Assembly: GCF_003369915.1 (NCBI RefSeq)
Contig: NC_046676.1
Span: 22,178,001-22,242,000, forward strand
Source of the DNA: Drosophila miranda
Taxonomy: Eukaryota > Arthropoda > Insecta > Diptera > Drosophilidae
Length of the DNA: 64,000 bases
Reading direction: 5' to 3'
The notes under the pieces were generated by a model. That model worked only from the letters and a program-made list of their open reading frames with translations. It was not told the DNA's origin and made no database searches. A program made the position numbers and the translations under genes. Numbering within the stretch: position 1 is the stretch's first letter; each line of letters begins with the position of its first letter. Positions 48,005-59,100 of the stretch are shown piece by piece.

Positions 48005-48666
48005 GGCCACGAAACCCATTCGACACCACACCCATTCCCCCAAAAACTGTACAGTTTTTAACAAGCTTAGGAATTAAAAACGGCACAGTGTTTCATCTGT
48101 TTGTTTTTTTTTTGGCAAACTATATTTCAGTATTTCAGCAAATGACGTACGGGAGTCCAATGATTTCCAAACTCCGATGATTTCCAATCGAATCATTTCC
48201 ATTATGCACTTTTCCTGCACAAAAGCTATTTAACTTTGCTGAAAAAATTTCACTTATTCCTCGTAAATCTCTACAGCTGTAACAGGCTTTTCAGTGCTAA
48301 ACTTTTTTAAAACCCCCCTCGCTGCTGTCATTTGCTGTGTTTGTCAAACTGTAGTTGCAGTCGCATTGGGGAACCACCCAAATGGCGGATAAATGTTCGA
48401 TATATGTATGTATGTCTCCTTCGAATAGTTCCTTGATCCAATTTTGGGTGAATTCTGCATCAAAAATTGAAAAATTGCCCGATGATAATTGGTCAGAAGT
48501 TTTTGAAAATTCAGCTCTGGACGACTCCCCCTACAATTCCATCCATATTCTGTAGAAGTCACACCATTTCTTTAAGGTGAAACCTCCTCGTTCACGATTC
48601 GCAATCACTACACTTTCGTGTATTTCGTTTATAGCAACGTTAAAGTTTAATTAAATAGTGTATTAA
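48005..48666. other. Short intergenic stretch before Gr58c
   Basis: Mostly AT-rich. A 57-codon plus-strand open frame from ATG at 48,382 to 48,555 has unusually even composition but no recognised family or promoter. Otherwise nothing is seen. Confidence 0.45.
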
Positions 48667-49957
48667 TCATCCATATATCTTATAGGCGATCTGACAAAGG
48701 ACCAGGGCATTGCTAAATACAGAAGAGGTCATCGCATGGCCGGAGGCACGACTCAGGTCGAAGAGGCCCACAATGTGAAGGTGTCGCACGCGTTGCGGCC
48801 GCAGTTGGAGCTTCCGATTGATGTAAAGAATGGCAAACTCCAACTAAAAATATGGATTCAATAATCGATTATCATTTCAGAGAGATATTCCCACATACCT
48901 TCCTGGAGAGAACAACTTCCGCAGTAAGACCAGCGCCATTCTGTGACTGATTCAGAAACCAGAGATGTTGCAGCTGCTCTTGGAGCTTCCGCCACTTGGA
49001 ACTATTCGTATGAAAGATGGAAAACTGCATCATGACCTCGCAATGGTGGGCGAGGAACACAAAGAGCATGATGAGGCACGTCCACAAGTTGAAATCCTTG
49101 GAATAGTCTATGTAAATCCACAGGCGAAAGACGGTGGCAATGCTGAAGATATAAGTGGTGCCCAGATTGAACAGAATCTGCCACTGAAAGATATCCCGGA
49201 GTTGCCTGAGAAGATCATCCAGATGCAGGCATCGATGCCAGAGTAAAAGCCAGGCGGACAGGATTTGCCTTAGGCCCATATCTCGAGGACGACCCAAACG
49301 CTTTGGCAAGACCTCCACATCATCAATCATTTCCTGCAGCCTTTCCGTCATGCTCGAGATCAACCAATTGCCAGACACATGGAGCATGTACACCGTGACG
49401 TCCACATAGGTCACCATCAGCTCCATGATCAGGGCATACCCCATCGCGGCCAAGTAGAAGGGCGCCACACCTGTCCGATCCAGGGTGTGTTTACAGTGCA
49501 TCAGAGAATTGGGCGTCAGGAGGATTTGGATGAGCATCACAAATCGGGAGCTGGTCAGCGCCACCTTCCACAGGCAGAGCCTCCGCACGTGGTTCAGCGC
49601 GGCGGAGCGGAAGTGAAACAGTAGCTTGAGGTATTCATTCGCCAGACTCTCTATCCGGCAACGCCTTAGCCAAACGCCTCCGATGAGCACCAGCATGCTG
49701 AAGAGCTTGGCCTGTCCCATCACACTGTAGACGGTATGGAACATGCCGAGCTGTTTGCATCCGTAAATGTTTCCCACCAGCAGGGAGAAGGCAGAGGGCA
49801 TGATTAGCACGTAGGCCACGTCCAGGACGAGGCAATACACCACAGTAGGCACATGATTGAGCACTAGGCGATGATGATGCGGATCGTAGTGCAGGTTGCA
49901 GAGCCCGATGAGGCGACTCAGCTCAAAGTAGAAGCGCAGCAGCGAAACGTGAACCAT
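48667..49957 (-). CDS. Gr58c: Gustatory receptor Gr58c orthologue (411 aa)
   Basis: Minus-strand exons 49957-48899 and 48843-48667, joined in phase 0 across a 55-bp intron (AAG|GTATGT … TTTTTAG|TTG), ending in TGA; 411 residues. The start is the ATG of MVHVSLLRFYFELSRLIGLC; the frame extends upstream only from a TTG, and the conserved RFYFELSRLIGLCNLHYDP start fits the family. Diagnostic stretches are LVLNHVPTVVYC, VLDVAYVL, SLLVGNIYGC, YVDVTVYML, DIFQWQILFNL.TTYIFSIA and the last exon LYINRKLQLRP … RHLHIVGLFDLSRAS … VLVLCQIAYK-type end (here SNALVLCQIAYKIYG). It is a 7-transmembrane taste receptor with ligand unknown. The family's TYhhhhhQF motif is replaced by NALVLCQI. The gene appears intact and is on the opposite strand to Gr58b, with the palindrome and the broken gene between them. 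Confidence 0.92.
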
Positions 49958-51054
49958 GCTGCAGGTCGTTTGGCCAAGAACTAAATGAAATGCTTGGGTG
50001 AATTGTGGCTTAAATTGCCTCCTGGGACCGGACAGGAGTGCTAATCGGGTCCTGACATGCAACAGGTTCTCAGATTGAATAGATATCTATAGTATTTTAA
50101 AGGTAAACGCTATGTGTCCACAGCAAGGGAAAACGTAGTACTCGTATACATTTCTGCGTATGATATTCGATCCATGAGTATAAACAGAGGTTGAAGTCTC
50201 TCAATTCCGAACCGCCACGTCACGGAATATTTAGACAAAAAATGTATCCCAAGCAATTATGAAAACTAAACAGAATGTTGTCTAAAACAATGAATTCCCA
50301 CAAGGTAGAGGCTATTATCTAAACACTGATTCCACAAAAGAAATCGCAGTCATTCATTTTACACTTATCTAAAAATTGTTTCATTTATTTCACTATCTTT
50401 CGCAGTGTACACGTATTTCAGTTAGTTGTTTGTCTGAGTGGGTTTTTTTTTTGTTCTTATCAAAATACCTCCTGTTAATGATTGAATGCTTCAACGAACA
50501 TCTGGCAATCTCTTCTATATATATGTATATATATATGTATATCTAAATCAAGATCTATTTAAGACCTGTATATCTATGTTATTTCATTAAAAATGTAAGC
50601 TTATGCGATGTACTTGTACCACAACGAAATGATTGATGCAGAAGCGTAGTCGTATCGTTGTCCTATGCGTAAACTAGTCGTTAATTGTTGGCTTAGATCG
50701 AGAGAACAAAAACTAATAATAAATTCAAGCATATTAATATAAAATCACACAACAATCTTTGCTGCAATCTGTTGCACTTTCATCTTAGTGGCATCCTTCT
50801 GGATTTGTATTTCTGCGGCTCCTTTCTGCTTTCTGCACTTTCTATCTTTCCCGCTCTTCTATCTTCGTTGTAGGTCTACAGACTATGTGGAATATACATC
50901 GATTCAATGTAATGCTACACATATATACTATATGTCTAGTGTAGCGTGATTTAGCACAATTCTCTACTAAAATTCTAGTAATTAACCCGTTTTCTGTTCG
51001 AACTCTGTATCTGTGTGGGGGGAGCGGGGAGGGGGGGATCAGATCTGTAGCATT
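49958..51054. other. Intergenic and 3' untranslated region between Gr58c and the GPR180-like gene
   Basis: AT-rich. The right-hand part is probably the 3' untranslated region of the minus-strand GPR180-like gene: minus-strand TTTATT-complement AATAAA-type signals occur near 50,384-50,391. It contains ATATATGT repeats near 50,516-50,541. No coding signal. Confidence 0.5.
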
Positions 51055-53132
51055 CTATGCCACAATATGGCTATTCTTGTTCAGATCGGTGAGTAGTTCG
51101 GCATCCAAATCCTCTGCCTCGAGCAGATCGTTGCAGGCATCGCCGTTTAGCGAATGGGGAATGCTCGTAGACAGCACCATGCCACGGCTCCCACTGCTCG
51201 TTCCAATCGAGATATCATCGGGCGGGGAATTCCTACGACGCTCGCGTTCGCGGACAATATGAGGAGCCTCATTGAATTCATCCAGCTCATCCATGCCTAC
51301 AGTATTGGAGCGAAAGCGGAATCAAGATCTCTACGGATAGGCAGGGGCATCCAAGGACTCACCTGCATATTTGGTGCCTGCGAGCAGGAGATATTGCCCC
51401 GCCCGATGGGGCCACAGCAGACCTGTCATCACACAGTAGGCCAGACAGTCTGCCGAGTTTGTAATGCCCTGGAGCAGCTTGTAGCGCCACATGGGGCTGA
51501 TCTGCAATGCCACAATGGCCACAATGGGCAGGTAGATGAACCACACCAGGCTGGAGGCGCCCAAATGCAAAAGGAAATCCAATTTCTTCGTGGAATGCTC
51601 GTATTTCATGGTGTTCCGCAGCTCATACAGAAACCACATCATAAAGGAGGTGCTGCAAGGTATCAGAGATTTTCAGAAGAGAGAGTCATGGAGAAGGATG
51701 TCTAAAGGATTACCGCAGGATCAGGACAATCCAGCCGGGCCAGGTCTGGTATTCATCGATATCCGATACAATATCAACCTCCGTCTGAAAGGGGGATACA
51801 AAAATATAAAGATCCATATATTGTACAGACGTAATGGAAGTCTCACCCGATCCCAGATGTAGAGGAACACATGGAACGCACAGTATGGCACCCAGATGGA
51901 CATTAGGATGATCCAGCCAGTGCGACTGATCTGCTGCCGGGTCACCGCCCATCCCTTGGCCAGCAGCAGGAGGATCAGCATGAAGGTGGTCCGACTGAGT
52001 ATGTCCAGCACATCGCCCGCCGCCTGCAGCCGTGGCTGGCCCACTCCATTCGCCGCATAGTGGATCAGATGGGCCGTGATCAGTGCCAGGCTGACGAATT
52101 CGCTGAGCAGACTCAGCGTAAAGAGCTTCGTGACGGGATGCTTTTGACGCCGCACCGCATAGATCTGCATGGGCAGGAGCACAATGTAGACGAGCAGGAA
52201 GATTAGGTACATCTCCAGGAGGTTCTGCTGGTCGTAGGAGTACTGAAAGGTGAGCGGATGTGCTGCCGAGTTGTTCGGATGCACATTCACCAAATGGATA
52301 TCATAGTGCAGTGTGTGGAGCAGTCCGCTGCTCCGGTTGCTGATCCGCGGCAGGCTCTCGTGTGCGTGCCACTGGCAGGTGCTCTGATTCTGGTAGCAGG
52401 CCACCAGGGCCATGTACCAGAAGCTACAAAACAGGACGAATCAGCACACTGATTGGAGGAGTTTTCGAGCTCCAAAGGAACTCCCACTTACCGCGGCTCC
52501 GCCTCCAGGTTGATCACGTACGTAAACTGATGTCCTGGCATCACATTCGCCGGGGCATCCTCGTCGCTGCACAGCTGCCCCCTGGGACAGGGCACATGCC
52601 TGAGGAAGTCGCGCTTTCCCTGGGGATTGCACTTGGGATCATAGGCAATGCTCTGCAACCGCGAGAACATCATGGAACACGCCGCCTCCCTGCTCCGATG
52701 ACTGCGGTTCCCGTAAAAGTCCAGAAATGTGGACTTGTCCAGCACCACCAGGGTCACGGGGGCCGTGTAGTTCTCCGGGGATGTGACATTACCGTAGATA
52801 TAGCCATAGGCAATGCGTCGCGTCGGGGGATCGGCCTTGTTGAAACCAAACTTCACAAGAAACTGGAAAAAGTCCGCCGTCTGGAAGTCGCCGCTTATGT
52901 GGCTGGCCTCTGCCACGGGCAGGGGCAGTGGCAGGCAGCACAGCAGCAAGAGGAGCAGCCAGCACAGGGTTGGGGGCGATGCGGCTGCTGCAGCTACTGC
53001 GGCGGTTGGGGACATGGCGAATCTTATCAGTTTTTCGGATGCTTCCTCCTTCTGCTGCTGCTGCGTCTGCTTATCTGTTGTGTTGGACTCCACCGTGGCA
53101 GCGAATTGCCAGGGTGGCGCACCTTTGTGCAT
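51055..53132 (-). CDS. GPR180/TMEM145-type seven-transmembrane protein (606 aa)
   Basis: Five minus-strand exons: 53132-52492, 52423-51847, 51784-51714, 51652-51363 and 51296-51055; all junctions keep frame (phases 2, 0, 2, 1). The product has 606 residues, ending in TAG. An in-frame second ATG at 53,015 stands directly before a strong signal peptide (PPTLCWLLLLLLCCLPLPL) and may be the true start. The N-terminal half is a luminal/extracellular domain with glycosylation sequons (GNVTSP, ENYTAP, GNRSH) and paired Cys (DPKCNPQG, HVPCPRGQLCSD). Seven hydrophobic helices follow from about residue 285 (YLIFLLVYIVLLPMQIYA; FMLILLLLAKGWAVTR; IILMSIWVPYCAFHVFLYIW; WIVLILRSTSFMMWFLYELR; and others). 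This is the GpcrRhopsn4 layout of GPR180/TMEM145. The cytoplasmic tail is acidic and serine-rich (about 80 residues). No signalling partner can be inferred. Confidence 0.9.
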
Positions 53133-53559
53133 TGTGTCGTTTTCGCGGCGGTCGATGCTATTTCTATTTTTATTTCGTTTTTGCGGAAATTTCCACCAAT
53201 GTCCACCGTTGTTTTTGTTGTTGTTGCTGTTTTTGTTTTATATGTTATCGATAACCACTTATCGGCCCACTTAAGCCCCCTCTATTTAAACAGTTGAAAA
53301 ACTTATTGTAAATTCTTCTTGTAGACCATGCCATCTTTCCTCTGAACTTGAAAAGACCACGATATCTTTTACCTGAACTGCGCAAAAATTATTAAATTTT
53401 CATTATCTTCGGTGGGATATTAGAATAACCCCTTGGCTTACAATGGGCTAATCGTTCTCCGTCGAGGATTGTAAACCATATTCCTTGTTTTTGATATCTT
53501 ACTTGTAAACAACGAATTTCCGAGTTTATGCAATAATTATGGTTATGCAATAAAGAGGT
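53133..53559. other. Upstream flank of the GPR180-like gene
   Basis: Contains a TATCGATA DRE-like element (TTATCGATAACC near 53,246-53,257), about 115 bp upstream of the start codon at 53,132 and so placed for a housekeeping-type promoter. The rest shows no feature. Confidence 0.45.
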
Positions 53560-54330
53560 TAATGATGAGGTTCCATTCTAGAAGTGCAGTTGGATTGAGT
53601 TAATTTAATTTAATTTTATTTTGTAAATTAACGGTGGAATTCTGCCTTTGCACCCTAGCGCGTTTTCAGTGCTGGTATTAAAATACCAGAGCTGCGTGCT
53701 GGTTGCGACAGATGTCGCTTTAGTGCAAGATCGATGAGCGCGAAGTTCAAGCTTAAGATTGGCTAACGATAGAAAAAGTGAAATATAGCGTATAAAACAT
53801 CTCGTAGAGGTAATATATTTTTTATTTAATGAAATGTAAACAAAATTACACTTAAATTGCAGTGCAATATGCGCGTATGCTTGCAATTTCGTTCTCCCAC
53901 ATCTGTTTTCATAACACCGTTGCTCAGTCGAAAAAAAGCCAGATGTCGCCTCACTGCTGTGGCCGCGAAACTTAAGCGGCTAAAAAAAGTGAGAAGATTG
54001 TATTACAAAAAGTAAAAGTACACTGGGGCGGTAATATATAATCCCTTTATTAACATTAAAGCAATAATGCGTTATATTTGCAGTGGAATATGCGATTATG
54101 GAAGAATGTGTGCAATTCAATGCACCTGTAATAGCTTTGTTAAAAAGCGCCAGATGTCGCTTCCGTAGTTAGTGAAAAGATCGCGAAAGTGCAAGTCGGA
54201 ATTTGCAAGCCCGAGTGTGATTTAATTAAAAAAAAGAGATATAAAGCATATAAAAAACAGATTCCAAACATTGTACAGGTAATATACAATCCATATATTG
54301 ATATTAACATAAGAATACCCTCAAATACAC
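53560..54330. repeat. Degenerate tandem repeats of about 210-230 bp with AGATGTCGC motif
   Basis: Three clear units, each marked by CAGATGTCGC at 53,709, 53,940 and 54,151 (spacing 231 and 211 bp). After the motif each unit has a GATCG…GCGAA-type segment, an A-rich AAAAAGTGA.A segment, GTAATATA, a TTTATTAACATTA-like segment and (units 1-2) GCAGTG.AATATGCG.…TGCAATT. A weaker partial unit seems to precede them (53,600-53,700), including a perfect 8-bp-arm hairpin CTGGTATT/AATACCAG at 53,672-53,689. The first motif copy sits in a near-palindrome, GCGACAGATGTCGC. No coding capacity; not a known satellite that I recognise. Confidence 0.65.
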
Positions 54331-56105
54331 TCTAATAAGCGATTACCGAACAATGAAGGGCCGACGCGTGCACATGGCCGGCCCGGCTCCCCAATAGCCG
54401 CATTATCGCTTGTTCACATTCGCCCATCTCCCCGTCTCTTTTGCAATCTTCAACAATATATTTCAATAATTCCCAAATTTATGCGATGAAATAATGGCTA
54501 AAGGGCAGCCCTTTGGGTTCTCTCCCGACTTCAAAGTCTTTTGCGTGCCCTCGCCTTCACCCTAACCTCAATGCACAACGCTGTCCCGTTTATTCCTGAA
54601 TAAATGCAACGTGTGCGTCGGCGAGAGGGGCGTTTGCGGGCAATTCTCACGTGGTTTGAAGCCATCATCTCGTCTGCCCTGCTATTGAAAAGGTGCAAAG
54701 ATTACACTTCTGGAGGCTGACAATTCCTTTGAGGTTATATTGTGTGGCGTATGAGAGGAAGAGCGATTGTGGTTTTGCATAAAAAATGTGTGAAATCTAC
54801 ATTTCTATTGTGTTTTGAAAGGGGATGAAACTTTGATTTGCGGCGGGGGTGTGGAAACGGGGGGAACATCACTGTTGGAGTTAGCATTGACTTTGCAGAT
54901 TCTAGCAGCCACCTCACTCACCCTCACTTTGTGCTTTTGCTGCTTCCATCTCCTCCCCTCACCCTTTGGTCCTTAGAGCCAGCCACTGACCCAGTTATTC
55001 GACCAATTCTTACTCATTTCTCCACTCATTTATTGATGACATGACAATAAGAAAAATAATACAAAACAAAAAGAATAGAAGAGAAGGAGGAATAAATTCA
55101 TGAGAGTTACAGTTTATTCAGTTGTGCAAACGGCAAGTGTGGGGATGTATGGGTGTAATAAGCAAACAGGCAGAAATGTATGTGTGGATTTCGACTGCGA
55201 AACGCTGCAGTGTTAATTTTTTTCCAAGGGTGTAATTAGCAACGAAAGCGTGGTGATTTCGCTTGTTTAGATAAGAAGCAAGAGTGTTAGAAGAGGTCAG
55301 CTATACTTGCGCGCTGTTGGAAGAAGAGTGAGAAGAGAAGATCCACCATTCTATGGGAAGGTGAAAAGTGAGTAACAGCAAGCAGTCGATCAGAAAAATC
55401 AGTATAAACACACATATTTCCACACAAATAAACAATTGCTGAAGTAAAATAGGGCTACAAATTATTTGGCATAAACGAAGAGCAAATATTAAACACACCA
55501 ACACATGTGTACATATACGAGCACAAGCCAAGAGTTCATTTCAATGCGGAGAAGGAGAGAGACAGGCAGAGAGTGAGAGACACGACCCTAATAGAAATCG
55601 ACAAGGTTGGCAAAAATACAAAAAGCAACAACGGGACGAAGGCAATTTGTCGTCGTAGATGTCTGTCTGTGAAACTCCCCATCCCCCCCTCCCCCCCCCC
55701 ATCCTAGCTAGAGTAAACGATTCATTGAAATGCCAGCGACGAAACGGAGACGGACAATGAAGGGTCTTCTAGGGAGGGGAATAAAAGTTTTTCGGTATGA
55801 TTTTTGCCAACTTTGCAACAATTTTATTTTGTTATTGATTAGAGGCGCGCCTGGGTTAATGTTTCCCCCCTCCCTCCCCACCCCTCACACACATTTAATA
55901 GTAGTAGTACCCCCCTCATGTGGGGGACAGGCTGATCAGCTGTTTATTGCCCATCGATCAGCATTCTATACTAAACCTTACATTTCTTTCATTTATAAAT
56001 AGATTAACGTGTGATGGGACTACGAAAAAAAGTTTATTCGGTTTAGAGGTGAGTCAAAAGTTATTTTATTTGTTAATTATAGCAACTAATTCGTGTACTT
56101 TTCCA
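54331..56105. other. Intergenic and 3' flank of the DEG/ENaC gene
   Basis: No coding exon seen. The right-hand part is likely the 3' untranslated region of the minus-strand channel gene. C-rich runs lie near 55,683-55,702 and 55,865-55,885, with short AT-rich stretches between. Confidence 0.55.
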
Positions 56106-59100
56106 TCAATTGAAGAACATGCGCCGCACAAATCGAGCCGTGAAGTAATATATGATCTCAGTGAAGCTCAAAGCACTGCAGCCCAGAAAGAACCCCACCA
56201 GGCCGCCAATATAAACTGGAAAAGAAAAGAGTTCCTAAAGCTTTTCTCCATACAGGTATTGCCCCGAAAACTCACCCAAGACATCGGCAAAGGAGAAGAG
56301 CACATCGCGGCGGAGCTGCATTTTGGGATAATCGATTATGCCCCACTGTAGATTAGCGCCCAAAAACCAGACACGCGAGCGCTAGCCACACAAGTGGTGT
56401 GTGGGTGGTGTGTGTGGTGTGGGTGGTGTGTGTGTGGGAGAGAAACCAGTATTAAGCGGAATAAGAACCAGGACAAGCACAACATCATCAAAATAACAAG
56501 GCAAGTAAGCAAAAATTATTATTAAATGTACAAAACTTTCGCCGCACGCAAAAGCGCGAAAAAAGAAAAATGTTGAAGATGAAAACTTTTGCTCCCATAA
56601 GACCCTGAAATACAATAATTGCATATTTCAAGGCGTCCCGGCTGCGTGCAACTTTTGCGCTTATTATTTTTTATAGCCCGGACTACAATTTTGATGTTTG
56701 TTTAAGGCGAAGCGAATGCTCTGCTGCTCCCCCGAAAATATTCGCTTATTTTTCCACTTGAAATGCGGCGGTAACGACCACCGCTCCATGGTGCTTCTGT
56801 TTGCCGTAAACATTTTACAGTTAAGGCGTAAGACTAGGGGGGGGGGGGGGGTGGTGGGAGGTGGAGACTACTTACATGGGACTGCACAAAGAAGTTGGAA
56901 TCGTCACAGTTGGCCAAACAATTGCAATTGATTTTGTATTTGTCCGATTTCAATGAGATTATCTCGCCTGGAAAATGGGGAAATGGGCAATGGGCCCGAT
57001 ATATATTTATATACTAATGTTATATGAATATATGTAGTCAATAGTTCAAAGGTTCTCTCCCACAAAACAGAAACAGCCTCCAACTCGGGTTTACTCAATA
57101 TTATAATTGCTCTTCAAGCAACAGGCATCTGGCTATCCCGAAATTATAGTCACGTTCTAGGAAATTTGTGTGAAATTGAAATCGAATTTCTCGAGCAGGC
57201 TAAATATTTGCATGTTCCAAAGGGGTGGGGGGGGGGTTACTCACGTTTAATTCTGACCAAACAACCGATGCCCTCCAGGCCGCAAACAGGGAGTCGCCGT
57301 CCGTTCCGTACTGCGGAGAGAGGGGACAGAGAAAGAGAGATGGAGAGATGGGCGGGTTTCAACTTAAACTACGAGACTTTAAGCATTTTATGACCACCGA
57401 GTAGCAGCATTAATGCCGCATCGTCCGGGACATAAAAGTTAACTTTAATGGAGACAATTAAGTGGGATCGATGGATGGTTGGGTGGAATATGATGATTAT
57501 GCTCACGGCGGTTCCGGTAAAAGTGCGGTATGCAGCCGCAGGCACGCAGAGCGAAGAACATGCGGCACTCGGAGAGGCAGAGACCGAAGCTATAGATGGG
57601 CACCGACTGCATGTCCTCGGCCTCATAGTTGAAGCGACAGCTCCTCTGTTTGGTGGTGAACCTGCGGCCCCAGAGAGATTAACAGAGGTCCATAGAGAGT
57701 GGCACAACTCACGCTCTGGCCTCCTCATTCGTGTAGATTTCCAGGGCAATCAGCTCGACGGTGGTGTAGTCGCTCTCCGGGAATGTGTAGCGCTGCTTGG
57801 ATATGCTTGGGACATCCCCGGCTCCATGGAAGTAGACATCGTAGGCCGTTGACAGGTTGATAATCTGAGCGTAGATTTCACCATCCAGCGGATGCACAGT
57901 CACACGATCCCCATGGTCCAGGATGCTCCAATCATTCGAGCGCCAATAACTACAGAGAATGGAATGGAATGGGAGGGGATGAGATGCCAAAAGCCATAAA
58001 ATCATATCCGGATGTGTGCCGGCGCCCGGCCGCCACTCACTCAAAGGAATTGTAGCGGGCGACCAACGAGTTGACGGCATGGCAAATGCCAAACTCCGTT
58101 TGGGTCTCGTAGATGAACATTTTGACGGCGGCGCCGCTGCTGATTTCCGGCTCGAAGGCCCATTTCAATTCATAAAGCAAATCCAAGTACTTTTCGCCCG
58201 AGATCCCGAAGGACTTGTTCAGCGGCAGGGACTCCAAGTTGTCGTACGTGAGGCTCGCAAGTTTCACAATAAAATCACGGAAATCCTCTTGATCCTCCTC
58301 GGTCTCAAAGTCCTCCTCATGGGCCCTGCAAGAGAGAGAGAGAGAGAGAGAGAGAGGGCAGGCTTGCAGCCTTGCAGGTTTCACTGTTATTCTGTGCTTC
58401 ACTTACAGTATGTACTCCTCCACTTTGAGCTCATCGATGCGCTTGTGCGGACACACGGTCAGCGAGGGGAAGCTCGTGTTCCACACCAGCTTGTTGCGAT
58501 CCATGGATATGACCATCGGGGAGGTCTGAAAGCGATGCCAGGTTCGCTTGCTCAGCGATATGATGCTGAACAGAGCCACGCAGATGAACGCGAACCAGAG
58601 CATTCTTCGGAAGGGAGAGAGAGAAAGAAAGTCTTAGATGCTGCATAGAACTTGAGCCCAGCGATCCGTTGCCTCTGAGAGGGCCAGGATGGGTTGTTGA
58701 GTGTCCCAAAAGGACATAAAAATCTATTGCGTGTAAACTTTTCTGTGCGCATTATGCGGGAAAGAATTATGACCAATGCGAAGGCCCACAGCGCAGGAGT
58801 CAATGAACGCGTCAACGCTTTTGCCACCCCTTTTTTCCTTTCCCCCATTTCCTTCGACTGAGACACAAGTCGCCAAAAATCCTTGGAGAATTTTCCATTT
58901 TCTGGCGATTGCCGTCCACAATGACAGTTTCGAAGCCAGCAATGGCTCATAAAGACACACACAGTCCTTTCTGCTTGGCTTTTAATTTTCCAAATATTTT
59001 CCAACTCTTTTTTTTTTTTATGAAAGAAAACTCTTTGTCTGTTTTTTTTCCGTTTTTTTTTTCGTGTGGTCCTTGCTTCCGTGACAGTTGAGTGCTGTGC

